From: Algoriphagus resistens | GTDB taxonomy: Bacteria > Bacteroidota > Bacteroidia > Cytophagales > Cyclobacteriaceae | Assembly: GCF_001442615.1 (NCBI RefSeq) | Contig: NZ_LMXN01000009.1 | Span: forward strand, 124,001-188,000 | Length of the DNA stretch: 64,000 nucleotides | Reading direction: 5' to 3' | Part shown: positions 11,395 to 20,094 of the stretch, in pieces | How the letters are laid out: the number at the start of each line of letters is the position of its first letter | Position numbering within the stretch: position 1 is the stretch's first letter | Made by a program: the position numbers and the translations under genes | The notes under the pieces: generated by a model | Told to the model about the DNA's origin: nothing | What the model saw: only the letters and a program-made list of their open reading frames with translations | Databases searched by the model: none

Positions 11395-11448
11395 AATATT
11401 TGGTATTTTAGCCAATTCATCATTATTTAAACCAGATAACCTCATTAC

Positions 11449-13527
11449 ATGCGCGTATTTTCAACGTTCAATCTGCTGCTAATCTTATTACTGCTTTCTT
11501 CCTGCAATTATTCTTCCAAGAAAGAGGGTAACTTTATGATTTTACCCAGTCCTTCATCTATGGAGATTTCGGGAATTTCTGACTTGCAGGTCTCTGATAT
11601 CGGAAAACTGGCAGATGAGGCAAAAGCAGATTTTATCTCAGGGAAATCTCTTGAAAACGGGAATAATAAATTGTTGACGCTCAACTTAGATGAGGGGGCT
11701 GAGCTTAAGGCTGAGGCTTACACCCTTGATATTGCCGAAGATCATATTACTATCACTGCTGCTACAAAAGAAGGGCTCTGGTACGGGTTAATTACTCTGG
11801 GGCAATTAGTGCAGGATGCGCTGGATCAGGAGGCTGCTTTGCCCTTGATCTCTATAAAAGATGAGCCGGCATTGATGTACCGGGCGGTGCATCTGGATGT
11901 CAAACACCACATGGAAAAGAAGGAATATTATTATCAACTGATGGACCGATTGGCAGAAATGAAAATCAATGGGGTTATCCTTGAAATAGAAGATAAGCTG
12001 GCTTTCCAAAAGCAGCCAAAAGTTGGATCTTCAGATGCGTGGTCTATCAAAGAATGGAAAAAACTTAGCGAGTATGCCATGGCTAGGAATATCGCAATTT
12101 CGCCATTGGTGCAAGGGTTGGGACATGCATCCTTTATTTTGAAACATGACGAGTACAGGGATCTGCGCGATGATCCAGATAGTGATTGGGCTTTCAATCC
12201 GCTTGATGAGCGAACCTATGAGGTGCAATTTGATTTATATGCGGATGCACTGGCGGCTTTTCCATATGCACAGTACCTACATGTGGGAGGGGATGAAGTG
12301 CATACTACAGGAAGAGGAAGTGGTAAATCAGCGTTGGAATTACAGTTGATCTGGCTAAATAGAGTAAGTGAATATGCTGACCAAAAAGGATTGACTCCGA
12401 TTTTTTGGGATGATATGCCATTGAAAAATGCGGAAGTTTATGGATCTATTTTCAACGGGAATTTATCTGAAGCCCAGGTGGATAGTATCTGGACGGTGAA
12501 TGAGCCAAATCTGAACAAGTATGTGGATATGTTTCCAAAGAATTGTGTGTATATGCGCTGGAACTATGACATGCCCGAGTCTATAGGGAATAATCGTGCA
12601 ATGCAGTGGTTTACTGATCATGGGTTCAAAGTGATGGGGGCTACAGCAGGCCAGACTCGCTGGAACCTGATGCCGCTTGAAGAGAGTAATACGGCAAATA
12701 TCCGGGATTTTGCATTGATCTCCATTGCCAATAAGGCTGATGGATTGCTATTGACACTTTGGGATGATGATTCTCCACATTTTGAATTATACGGCAGGGG
12801 GATTGCAATTTTTTCGGAATACACCTGGGCAGGTAAAAAGCGGACTTCTGATGAGCTTCATGCAGCCTATAGACAGCGTACTTTCGGTCCTGAATTGGTT
12901 GCAGAGGGCTTTGCCTTTATCAATGACCTGGAAGAACCCGTCGCCTTTTGGAAAAATGCCTTACTGGATGATAAAGACCGAAACCAACTGCGAAGTATGG
13001 ATAATCCTATGCAGGATGCAGTGTTGACATTGCCGGAGGCAAATGCTCCGGGAGAATGGACGGAAAGTAATAGGTCTAAATTGGCCAAAGCGAAAGAAAA
13101 CCAGCAGGTGATAGATTCGGTTTTATACAGGATATCTGAATCCAAAAAAGCAGCCCTCAGAAATAATTACACGCTGGAAGTATATGAGCAAGTGGCTAAA
13201 GTAGCTCAATTTTCTAATAAATCACTGCTGCTTCTGGCGGCGTGGGATCTGGCAAAAACTGCTGAAGAGAGAGAAGCTGCAAAAGGGAAACTGCTGGATC
13301 TTGAAGTCGAATGGAAAACCCAATTGGCGGAACTGGAAAACACCTATGGTAAAACCAGAGTACTGAACAAGCCGGATGATTACATTTTAGATCAGGATCA
13401 TCATGTTCATTTAGCCAATCAGGCAATTAAGTTTTCAGACTGGCAGTTCTATGTGGAGGGTTTATTCCTTCAAAAAATTAAAGAAGGAAATAGTTTGGAG
13501 ATGAGAAGTGGTCTTGAGAGTAAATAG
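11449..13527 (+). CDS. GH20 family beta-hexosaminidase-like lipoprotein
   Basis: 692 residues. A lipoprotein signal ends at Cys19 (LLLLSSC), so the protein is probably attached to the outer membrane. The N-terminal GH20b-like domain spans roughly 25-135. A GH20 catalytic barrel follows with the catalytic Asp-Glu pair at 282-283 (HVGGDEVH). GH20 enzymes release terminal N-acetylhexosamines by substrate-assisted catalysis. The C-terminal 200 residues are helical and not assigned. Its divergent neighbours are a sugar-acid permease and a deacetylase. It may feed amino sugars to the catabolic genes at 43-46 kb. Confidence 0.88.
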   Translation: MRVFSTFNLLLILLLLSSCNYSSKKEGNFMILPSPSSMEISGISDLQVSDIGKLADEAKADFISGKSLENGNNKLLTLNLDEGAELKAEAYTLDIAEDHITITAATKEGLWYGLITLGQLVQDALDQEAALPLISIKDEPALMYRAVHLDVKHHMEKKEYYYQLMDRLAEMKINGVILEIEDKLAFQKQPKVGSSDAWSIKEWKKLSEYAMARNIAISPLVQGLGHASFILKHDEYRDLRDDPDSDWAFNPLDERTYEVQFDLYADALAAFPYAQYLHVGGDEVHTTGRGSGKSALELQLIWLNRVSEYADQKGLTPIFWDDMPLKNAEVYGSIFNGNLSEAQVDSIWTVNEPNLNKYVDMFPKNCVYMRWNYDMPESIGNNRAMQWFTDHGFKVMGATAGQTRWNLMPLEESNTANIRDFALISIANKADGLLLTLWDDDSPHFELYGRGIAIFSEYTWAGKKRTSDELHAAYRQRTFGPELVAEGFAFINDLEEPVAFWKNALLDDKDRNQLRSMDNPMQDAVLTLPEANAPGEWTESNRSKLAKAKENQQVIDSVLYRISESKKAALRNNYTLEVYEQVAKVAQFSNKSLLLLAAWDLAKTAEEREAAKGKLLDLEVEWKTQLAELENTYGKTRVLNKPDDYILDQDHHVHLANQAIKFSDWQFYVEGLFLQKIKEGNSLEMRSGLESK

Positions 13528-13634
13528 GCTCTTATTAAACAGCGAGGAGTCCAAAGATAACGCATTGTGAAATAGATAAATCAAATTGCAAAGCCTCCTG
13601 CTACTTCAGAAGCAGGAACTCATCGTGCTTTATG

Positions 13635-13678
13635 GATACAACTTTCCCATAGTTTTTAAACTTTGGGAAAGTTGTATC
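13635..13678. terminator. Bidirectional intrinsic terminator
   Basis: A perfect 15-bp stem (GATACAACTTTCCCA / TGGGAAAGTTGTATC) with a 14-base AT-rich loop. It lies between the convergent GH20 and thioesterase genes and can serve both. A smaller hairpin, CCTGCT / AGCAGG, lies just before it at 13597-13616. Confidence 0.85.
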
Positions 13679-13705
13679 TTTTGCTTCTCACTTTTAACTT
13701 CAAAA

Positions 13706-14182
13706 CTACTCATTAAAGAAGGGCTTCATCTCGTTATGAATGTCCTCTCTGAGTGCTTTTAGTTTGGTAGCGTATTCTTCCAGTTTTTTTTCCTGATCGG
13801 TTTGGGGAATCCAAGGTTTTACCTTTTTGGGAGAACCATTTTCATCTACTGATACAAAAATGATAATACAGTGAGTCTTTTTCTCAAATTCCCTTTGAGA
13901 AAAATCCCGGGAATAAACCTCAACCATAATGTGAATGCTAGAACTTCCAGTATAGATCACCTGGGAATCCACCTTGATCACCTCACCGATATTGATAGGT
14001 TTGTAGAATCGGATACCGCCAACATAAACGGTTACACAGTAACTTTCAGACCAAGTGCGGGCACAGGTATAAGCCGCTTGGTCTATCCATTTCATCACTA
14101 CACCTCCATGCACTTTTCCTCCAAAATTGATGTCTGATGGTTCGCTGATAAATTGGAATGAGGTTTTGTGTGAGGTATCCAT
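13706..14182 (-). CDS. Acyl-CoA thioesterase, YciA-like hotdog fold
   Basis: 158 residues. The single hotdog domain contains NFGGKVHGGVVMKWIDQAAY (residues 19-38), the signature region of cytosolic acyl-CoA hydrolases, with the catalytic acidic residue in the following helix. The later VYVGGIRFYKPI strand is also typical. It hydrolyses fatty acyl-CoA thioesters; chain-length preference is unknown. The last 40 residues are a charged helical tail. It stands alone on the minus strand behind the shared terminator. Confidence 0.9.
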   Translation of the reverse strand: MDTSHKTSFQFISEPSDINFGGKVHGGVVMKWIDQAAYTCARTWSESYCVTVYVGGIRFYKPINIGEVIKVDSQVIYTGSSSIHIMVEVYSRDFSQREFEKKTHCIIIFVSVDENGSPKKVKPWIPQTDQEKKLEEYATKLKALREDIHNEMKPFFNE

Positions 14183-14289
14183 AGGTTTGGTTTTTTGTTA
14201 AAGGCTGCTAAGCTAAGAGATATTTTGGGTTTATGGTGGATGTGGAGGGGTTCGGTTTGATTAATTATAATTTTAACATTGCACCCTAA

Positions 14290-14592
14290 TTACAGTTTTG
14301 CACCTTTAATAAGCCAGACTGACTTAATAGATTGTTCCTTCAAATGGATATATTTTTTACGTTCCTCATCCTTGAAGAAATCTGCTACATCTTGCTCATT
14401 TTCGAATTCCACCAAGTGTATTTCATAAGGCATTTCTATGTTTTGCTCGATAATGTTTTCAGAACTAGGTTTATATCTGAATAGTAGCTTGCCCTTATGT
14501 TTTGCAATTAAAGGGATGGCAACAGCTTCAAATTCCAAAAAACTTGCTTCCTCACCGTCCAGAATGTAAATAAGTTGGGTAAAGTAAATCAT
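14290..14592 (-). CDS. DUF1330-like small protein (dimeric alpha-beta barrel)
   Basis: 100 residues. The pattern of a strand, a helix with FLEFEAVAIPLIAKHKGKLL, a strand, then VEFENEQDVADFF and a final strand fits a ferredoxin-like dimeric alpha-beta barrel of the DUF1330/EthD type. No catalytic motif can be named. It lies 51 bases downstream of the MOSC gene on the same strand. It may be a small stress or detoxification protein; that is only a guess from fold. Confidence 0.65.
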   Translation of the reverse strand: MIYFTQLIYILDGEEASFLEFEAVAIPLIAKHKGKLLFRYKPSSENIIEQNIEMPYEIHLVEFENEQDVADFFKDEERKKYIHLKEQSIKSVWLIKGAKL

Positions 14593-14643
14593 AACTATTC
14601 AGCGGTTAATGAGTCAATTACTTGTCTATGTCTTGACTGGATT

Positions 14644-15288
14644 TTATGAGCTGGAATTGATAAATGAGCTTAGTAAAAATCTCTTTTTTGGCGGAATAGC
14701 TTTGCTGCTAGCGGCAATTTTCAAGAGGTTCTGATCTTTATCTTTAGCAAAAACCAATCGGAATAAATCGGCAACGGAGAGGCTTGAGTTAGGTCGCTCA
14801 ACTAGAATGAATTCATCATCAATGGCCACATACCCCTCTTCCAAAATACTCAGATAGGTTCCGCCAAAGCCATGTTGGATAAATTGCTTGATGACATGTT
14901 GAGTTCCAAACTTATGACCGAATTTATAGCAGGGTTCCCGGTATTGAGAAACCTGCACCAAGGTTTCGCCAACTTTATAAATATCGCCTAAGTAAACTTC
15001 ATTTTCATCAAATCCGGAAACGGTCAGATTCTCACCAAACATTCCCCAGGACCAATCCAGGTCTGGATACAGATCTTTCCAATAAGGATATTGCTCCGCG
15101 GAAAAGATATAGCAAGCCTTATAATATCCTCCGTGATTTAGTCTGTTGGAGACCTCATCATTGATGACATCGTTCTTTGTCAAATAGATCGGTTTGCCTG
15201 TAGGCTTTTTATAAATCCCCGTAATCTCTTCTTTTCCATTCCAGGTGAAAGAAGTAGGCTTTCCAAGATTTGTAGAAATGATTTTCAT
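14644..15288 (-). CDS. MOSC domain protein, YiiM-like
   Basis: 214 residues from the ATG at 15288 (MKIISTNLGKP); the longer start at 15303 adds only MLEKL. The MOSC domain shows NHGGYYKACY, the MFGENLTVSGF block and the conserved cysteine in YREPCYKF (Cys120). MOSC proteins transfer or bind sulfur bound to molybdenum cofactor or reduce N-hydroxylated bases with Moco; the cysteine is the expected ligand. YiiM relatives detoxify 6-N-hydroxylaminopurine. No molybdenum genes are nearby, so the cofactor link is from family knowledge only. Confidence 0.85.
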   Translation of the reverse strand: MKIISTNLGKPTSFTWNGKEEITGIYKKPTGKPIYLTKNDVINDEVSNRLNHGGYYKACYIFSAEQYPYWKDLYPDLDWSWGMFGENLTVSGFDENEVYLGDIYKVGETLVQVSQYREPCYKFGHKFGTQHVIKQFIQHGFGGTYLSILEEGYVAIDDEFILVERPNSSLSVADLFRLVFAKDKDQNLLKIAASSKAIPPKKRFLLSSFINSSS

Positions 15289-15371
15289 GAGTTTTTCGAG
15301 CATTCCAATGAATGCTATATTTTGTGCTTATAAATTATTTCTGTTTTTCCGTTCAATTTAAGATTTTCTAC

Positions 15372-15400
15372 AAATCACATCCGAAAATAGCACGTGATTT
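15372..15400. other. Imperfect hairpin downstream of the tnpB remnant
   Basis: The arms AAATCAC and GTGATTT pair around a 15-base loop, 42 bases beyond the end of the decayed tnpB on its 3' side. IS200/IS605 elements carry subterminal hairpins at both ends, so this may be what is left of the right end. No partner hairpin was found on the other side. Confidence 0.3.
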
Positions 15401-15441
15401 TGGAATTATGCTTTACTGAATTTGGAGTTGATATTTGTGAA

Positions 15442-16087
15442 CTACCATCTCACGACAGAGCCGATGGGCTGGACTTCGGTGGTCATAGACCCGCCCAATG
15501 GCAACGCCTCATCCCGTTTTGTTTGTGTCCGACTGCATCCCCACAACCAGACAATACCTTTATATCTTGTGTTAAGATGTTCTTTGTCGCATTGACATCC
15601 CTGCAAGTTTTTGTTTTTACCTTCCCCTTGACCTGCTTCCTTTTGTTTTCTTCGAAAGCTGTCTTTGCCCAAACCTGAGCTTCTTTAATTTGGTCTTAAG
15701 TGATCTGATGTTTTCATAGATGCTTCCATCTGAAAGAACGGCAAGTTCCTTTATACCCGTATCAATACCAACTGATTTCCCTGTTTTGCCATAGGGTTTA
15801 TGTTCGACTTCGCAAGTAATCGATATGTGCTATTTTCCCGTTGTTGACCTTGAAACAGTGCCAAACAAAGGTTCACCTTCCAACGCTCTATGAAGGTTTA
15901 TTTTAATTCCTTCTTTGAATTTTGGTTTCACAAGGTCTGCTGTCCCCAACGGATACATTTTGTGGTATTCTGAAACTTCAATTAGTGTTGTTACATGATG
16001 GTACTTTATGTCAGTATTATTGATGTCGGCATTTACCCTGGGGCGATGAGCTCTTTGTTTGTCCAATAGGTGAAGCATCACCTTCAA
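15442..16087 (-). pseudogene. tnpB: Degraded IS200/IS605-family tnpB (RNA-guided nuclease relic)
   Basis: No intact frame exists, but three frames read in turn on the minus strand rebuild parts of TnpB. First FKEGIKINLHRALEGEPLFG (about 15930-15860). Then after a shift CEVEHKPYGKTGKS-VGIDTGIKELAVLSDGS, which is the RuvC-I block with its catalytic Asp. Then, after a premature stop and the loss of the middle, CRDVNATKNIL, the RuvC-III block with its Asp. A last shift gives KRDEALPLGGSMTTEVQP and a stop at 15442. The RuvC-II glutamate and most of the zinc ribbon are deleted. The stretch 16087-15950 is open but does not look like TnpB and may belong to another broken gene. No tnpA is present. Confidence 0.75.
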
Positions 16088-16114
16088 TTTCGCTACATCA
16101 AAAAGTCTTCACAA

Positions 16115-17236
16115 CTAAAGCCCGTATCTGGAAGTTTCCACCTCTTCTAGTATATTTTTTGCATGGCTCAATAAGCCAATTTGCTGAATGCATTCTGTGA
16201 AGTTCCATTGCATTGCCGATACAAAACAATGCATAGCCAGTAAGGTGCGATTCATTTCTCTGTGATTAACGGCCATTTCAGTGATTCTTTTTTTTGCGGA
16301 CTCATATCCCTCCTTTTGATAGACTCCAAGTATCTCGACAGCATTTTCTTCAGGTGTAACGATACGTGTTTTGGGCTGGTAACCCAATTGTTTAATCATG
16401 GCTTCCGCTAGCCTCCAGGTGGACCATGGGTTTTGTCCTGTGATCAGATTTTGGTCACTCACTACGTTTTCCAAATACATATTACCTTCTTTGAAATTGG
16501 CCCCACTTTCAATCAACCTGTCTTCCAATAAAAAAGGGAAAATGGTTTTTGCATCAGGAATCAGAAAGAGTTCTTCATTATTTGTAAAACTGCTAACGGA
16601 CTTACCCATTAACAAAGGCTTTCCGCCTTCCACTTTAACGTTCACCAAAGCAGCAGGACCATGGCAAACTGCACCAATAACCTTCCCTGACTGATAATAA
16701 GAACTGACAATTGACTGAATATGGGGGTTGTCAGGAAAATCGTACATCGCCCCCTTTCCACCGACAAAATAGATGGCTGAATACAGTGAATTATCCACTT
16801 CAGACATAGCTAGTGTGTTTTTTGTCTTTAGCTGAGCAACAGAGTCATTGAGAAAGGCAAAATCGTACACCCCCATGTCTTCATCATCAATGATGACAGG
16901 GGGTTCACCGCCTTTTGGACTGGCCACATCCACTTCAAAACCGTTTGCTTGAAAGACGTAGTATGCCCGTGATAGTTCTGTGAGTTCATATCCTGTAGCT
17001 TTACCGCTTACACCCATTGTTTCTGTGCTTGTAACTACGGCTAGGATCCTCCCTCTGTTTTTAATTTTGTTTTCGCTTAGATAGGGGAGCGATCCGATGA
17101 CCGTTAGGCTGATGGTATTCTCGGGATCTGGTTCTGGAATCAAGCTGATAAACCAATACCCAAAGGCAAAAAGCAAGAGGGTTAATCCTAGTATGGTAAG
17201 TAATACCCGTTTCAGTGTTTTCTTGAATAGTGACAT
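16115..17236 (-). CDS. Membrane-anchored DJ-1/PfpI family protein (class I glutamine amidotransferase-like)
   Basis: 373 residues from the ATG at 17236 (MSLFKKTLKRVLL); an in-frame ATG at 17281 adds 15 residues without a signal feature. One transmembrane helix (about residues 9-32) anchors a DJ-1/PfpI domain. The nucleophile elbow is GAVCHGPAAL with Cys191 and the adjacent His192, and the acidic partner region is YELTELSRAY. The fold matches Hsp31/YhbO-like glyoxalase or deglycase proteins. The C-terminal ~90 residues after TGQNPWSTW form an extra helical region. It lies 81 bases downstream of the AraC-type regulator on the same strand and is probably its target. Catalytic activity is likely but the substrate is unknown. 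Confidence 0.85.
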   Translation of the reverse strand: MSLFKKTLKRVLLTILGLTLLLFAFGYWFISLIPEPDPENTISLTVIGSLPYLSENKIKNRGRILAVVTSTETMGVSGKATGYELTELSRAYYVFQANGFEVDVASPKGGEPPVIIDDEDMGVYDFAFLNDSVAQLKTKNTLAMSEVDNSLYSAIYFVGGKGAMYDFPDNPHIQSIVSSYYQSGKVIGAVCHGPAALVNVKVEGGKPLLMGKSVSSFTNNEELFLIPDAKTIFPFLLEDRLIESGANFKEGNMYLENVVSDQNLITGQNPWSTWRLAEAMIKQLGYQPKTRIVTPEENAVEILGVYQKEGYESAKKRITEMAVNHREMNRTLLAMHCFVSAMQWNFTECIQQIGLLSHAKNILEEVETSRYGL

Positions 17237-17317
17237 TTGCTTTCTATGATTTTGAGCAAAACAACCAGACAAGTGTTTCAAATCCTTTCTAAATGATCAT
17301 TTCGCAAAAGCAAAAGA

Positions 17318-18361
17318 TCATTCTGTCAAATCCTGTCTGTATATCTGGGGTGTTTTGCCTGTCTGTTTTTTGAAAGCACTATTGAAACTGGAAATACTAT
17401 TGAACCCTGCTTCATATGCAATGACGGAGATTGTATAGTTGTTGTAGCTGGAATCTTCAAACAATTGAATGGCATATACCACTCGGAAGTTGTTTACAAA
17501 TGCGTTGAAGTTTTTCTGACTCTTCAGGTTGATTACCATTGAAAGCACCTGTGTGCTTACTTTCAAGGCTTCACTCAGAGATTTAAGTGTTAGTTCAGGG
17601 TTTTTAAATTGCTTCTCTTCAATCATCAGTCTGCTGACCCTTGAGAATAGCTGCTCCATTTGTTGGTCAGATACCCTTGTTGTTTTGTATTTATCCTGCT
17701 TGAAAACTTGGATATACCCTTTTGATATCACAATAAAACTGATCACATAGACTACAATAGAATAAAGTATTGGACCCACAATGTAGGGGAACATTTCATC
17801 AAACAGATTGAGCACGTATGCTACCCAAATAATAAACAAGCCATAGAGGAGCAATGTAAGAAGCTTATATGTCTGGTCGGGTATTCCGGCTTTGCGCTGT
17901 TTGGAGAGATATCGCTTGCTTTTGATAAGATAAAATAAGTAGTGGGTATAATAGCATACAAAGAGCACTATAAATAATGCCTTCGGTAAGGTTTTCATGT
18001 CACTATCACTAATCCAGAGACCGAACAGCATCGCCAAAAAACATGGTGAAAAATGCAGCAATTGTCTTTTGGTCCATTGAAAAGATTGATCAATGATTGC
18101 CATTGTGTAGAGATAAAAAAGGGGGCCTATGGCCATCAGTGTGCCCAGACCGACAAAAATGAATTTGGCCTCCAGGTTTTCATGAAATTCGAGAAAGACG
18201 GATTTACCAACGCGGAATGACAAAACCAGGAGCAGTGTACCAAGTAAATGGTTAGCAAGCGAATTTCCTTTTTTTGTCGTCCACAGAAACAGCGCTATAA
18301 ACAAACCATGTATGACTCCTAGTCCACTGATAATAACAAGGAATATTTGACTTACTGACAT
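17318..18361 (-). CDS. Membrane-bound AraC family transcriptional regulator
   Basis: 347 residues. The first ~220 residues hold about seven hydrophobic segments, and the last ~100 form an AraC/XylS helix-turn-helix pair. The second helix-turn-helix reads TISVIAYEAGFNSISSFNSAFKK before the TGKTPQIYRQDL signature. This architecture, a 7TM-like sensor fused to a cytoplasmic DNA-binding domain, is common in Bacteroidota. The signal is unknown. The DJ-1/PfpI gene follows at once on the same strand. Confidence 0.9.
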   Translation of the reverse strand: MSVSQIFLVIISGLGVIHGLFIALFLWTTKKGNSLANHLLGTLLLVLSFRVGKSVFLEFHENLEAKFIFVGLGTLMAIGPLFYLYTMAIIDQSFQWTKRQLLHFSPCFLAMLFGLWISDSDMKTLPKALFIVLFVCYYTHYLFYLIKSKRYLSKQRKAGIPDQTYKLLTLLLYGLFIIWVAYVLNLFDEMFPYIVGPILYSIVVYVISFIVISKGYIQVFKQDKYKTTRVSDQQMEQLFSRVSRLMIEEKQFKNPELTLKSLSEALKVSTQVLSMVINLKSQKNFNAFVNNFRVVYAIQLFEDSSYNNYTISVIAYEAGFNSISSFNSAFKKQTGKTPQIYRQDLTE

Positions 18362-18764
18362 TCGTGTAAAAATACAGAAAAAAGTATTTGGGTGATTATC
18401 TCACACTATTGAGTTTAAGAACACTTTTTGTAATCACAAATAAGATACAACGGTCCGGGGCTTTGGGATGGGGACGCACCCATACTGGGAACAACAATTA
18501 CACTTTCCAGATTGAGAAGAAAAAGTTATTTATGTATGATGGACTATTACTCAAAATCAAGATCTGAGATTCAGCGAACAGCCATACAAGAGATTATTAA
18601 AACAAAAAGCTAGTTTTTGGATTTGTAATCTACAATTTTATCTTCCTGATTCAGGGTTAGTAGATGAACAGAAACTAGTAAAAGCTCATCTTTCGATCCA
18701 AGTCGAAAGATAATGGGTTTTCAAGAGCTGAACTGTCATAGATGGAGGGAAACCTCCGGTCGTT
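18362..18764. other. 403-base gap with hairpins and no intact gene
   Basis: No plausible gene. A short open stretch on the plus strand near 18550-18615 (SKSRSEIQRTAIQEIIKTKS, stop) looks like a coding fragment. Two clean hairpins are present: ATCTTTCGA / TCGAAAGAT at 18688-18711 with a 6-base loop, and GGAGG-GAAA-CCTCC at 18743-18756 just past the end of the neighbouring minus-strand gene. The second could be a weak terminator, but no T run follows. Confidence 0.4.
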
Positions 18765-19244
18765 TCAAAGGTGTTTCCATATGCAGCAAGCCTTTTTAGT
18801 GGTAGAACAGTAATTTATTAAAAAACTTCCGAATTGACCATCTGTTTTGGGATAGAGAGACTCAACGTTTACTACACTATCTTCGGAATAGGATCTTGTT
18901 CCTTTACAAATAGCCCAAATATCACTAAATATATCAGGAGATATGGCGTTCAAAAGTTCGCTTTGCATTGGTTTGGAAATTCCAGTGATTTCATAATCGT
19001 AGTCTTTATATCGATCAAAGTATCTATTTATGCAATCTGCCTGATCTCCGTCACAGTTAGTTATTTGGCCAACAACGAATTCAGTTAGTCTATTAAGTTC
19101 TCCGATCTGATTTGGCTTGAAGTAGTTCTCAAGCTGTGTTTTGCTTCCAGCTTTTTCAAATTCATTCAAAATCACTAAAAAGCTAATCGAAAGCATAACC
19201 GTGCCTAAAGCGAGAAGTCTAACGGATTTTTTTGAAATTGCCAT
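18765..19244 (-). CDS. Hypothetical membrane-anchored protein
   Basis: 159 residues, not recognised. One hydrophobic segment near residues 8-27 suggests a membrane anchor or uncleaved signal. The rest is soluble, with a cysteine pair in TNCDGDQADC. The last 15 residues (STTKKACCIWKHL region) are of unusual composition, so the 3' end may be frameshifted. It lies 13 bases downstream of the helical protein gene on the same strand and may be the last gene of that operon. Confidence 0.55.
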   Translation of the reverse strand: MAISKKSVRLLALGTVMLSISFLVILNEFEKAGSKTQLENYFKPNQIGELNRLTEFVVGQITNCDGDQADCINRYFDRYKDYDYEITGISKPMQSELLNAISPDIFSDIWAICKGTRSYSEDSVVNVESLYPKTDGQFGSFLINYCSTTKKACCIWKHL

Positions 19245-19257
19245 CAGAACTTATTTA

Positions 19258-20091
19258 TCACCTCAATATCTTCTCAAACAACTCATGGGCTTGGTTTTCA
19301 GCTAGGGAAGAGAGGTTTGTCTTTTGCTCCTTTAGTTCTTTCAGCCAATCCAGATACTTTTTGCCAGCCTCAGGTTTGTCTCTAAGGAAATGACTTAGGG
19401 ATTGCAGGGAAAGCTGGTTGGAATACCACGGCTTGAGATTGTCCTTTAGCTCAGCTATTTCCTGATGGATAGAATTGATGAAAATTGGGTTGAAGCCTAA
19501 ATTCATCAACAAATTCTCGAGCATGATTATCGTACGCAAGCCTTCAAAAGTATCCTTCAACGCTTTGCTGTCCATCGGTCCTTTTTTGTCCAGCTGGAAA
19601 AATTCTAATTCTTCCTGGATGATCTGATTTACGGCGGTATTGATGGTCAAGGGCTTGATTCCTCTGCTCGCCTTTAAAGCTTTGCCGTGAAAATCATCCC
19701 AGCTTTTTAAGGTGCTGCCAACGATCAGATCAAAAGCTTCAGTATAGAGCTGTTTTTTGTATTTGTCGAGATGGATTCTATAGCCGTTGTATTTAATTCC
19801 CAGTCTCTGCTCCCGGTCATTCAGGCTTTTTTCTGCCAATTTGAAATGATGGATTTTCCTCAGGCTTCTCTTCATCATTTTGAAATCCGAGAAAATATTA
19901 AAATTCAATCCTTCAATATCGAAATGGATCTTTGCCATCAGATCGGCGTAAAGCTCCAGAAATTCCATTTTCCCGAGGAGCTCAAACACTTTCTTTGATT
20001 TGATCTGCTTTCCCAAGGTCAAGAAAAGTGCCTTAGCCTCTTGGTGTTGCGTTTCAAAAAGCTGAAAGACAGGTGATACTTTTGCCTGCAT
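19258..20091 (-). CDS. Uncharacterised alpha-helical protein, possibly a divergent CHAD-like domain
   Basis: 277 residues, nearly all helical, rich in Lys, Leu and Phe, with no signal peptide or membrane segment. Repeated helix pairs and basic patches such as MMKRSLRKIHHFK and LRTIIMLENLLMNLGF faintly recall CHAD domains, which bind polyphosphate, but the conserved histidines are not clear. The gene starts 3 bases after the stop of the DUF2027-Smr gene, so the two are translationally close. Function unknown; the linkage with photolyase and an Smr protein suggests nucleic-acid or stress work, by inference only. Confidence 0.65.
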   Translation of the reverse strand: MQAKVSPVFQLFETQHQEAKALFLTLGKQIKSKKVFELLGKMEFLELYADLMAKIHFDIEGLNFNIFSDFKMMKRSLRKIHHFKLAEKSLNDREQRLGIKYNGYRIHLDKYKKQLYTEAFDLIVGSTLKSWDDFHGKALKASRGIKPLTINTAVNQIIQEELEFFQLDKKGPMDSKALKDTFEGLRTIIMLENLLMNLGFNPIFINSIHQEIAELKDNLKPWYSNQLSLQSLSHFLRDKPEAGKKYLDWLKELKEQKTNLSSLAENQAHELFEKILR

Positions 20092-20094
20092 AGA

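Noticed and set aside
15394..15678. A 94-codon plus-strand frame over the tnpB relic
   Set aside because: It is antisense to the recognisable TnpB C-terminal coding sequence.
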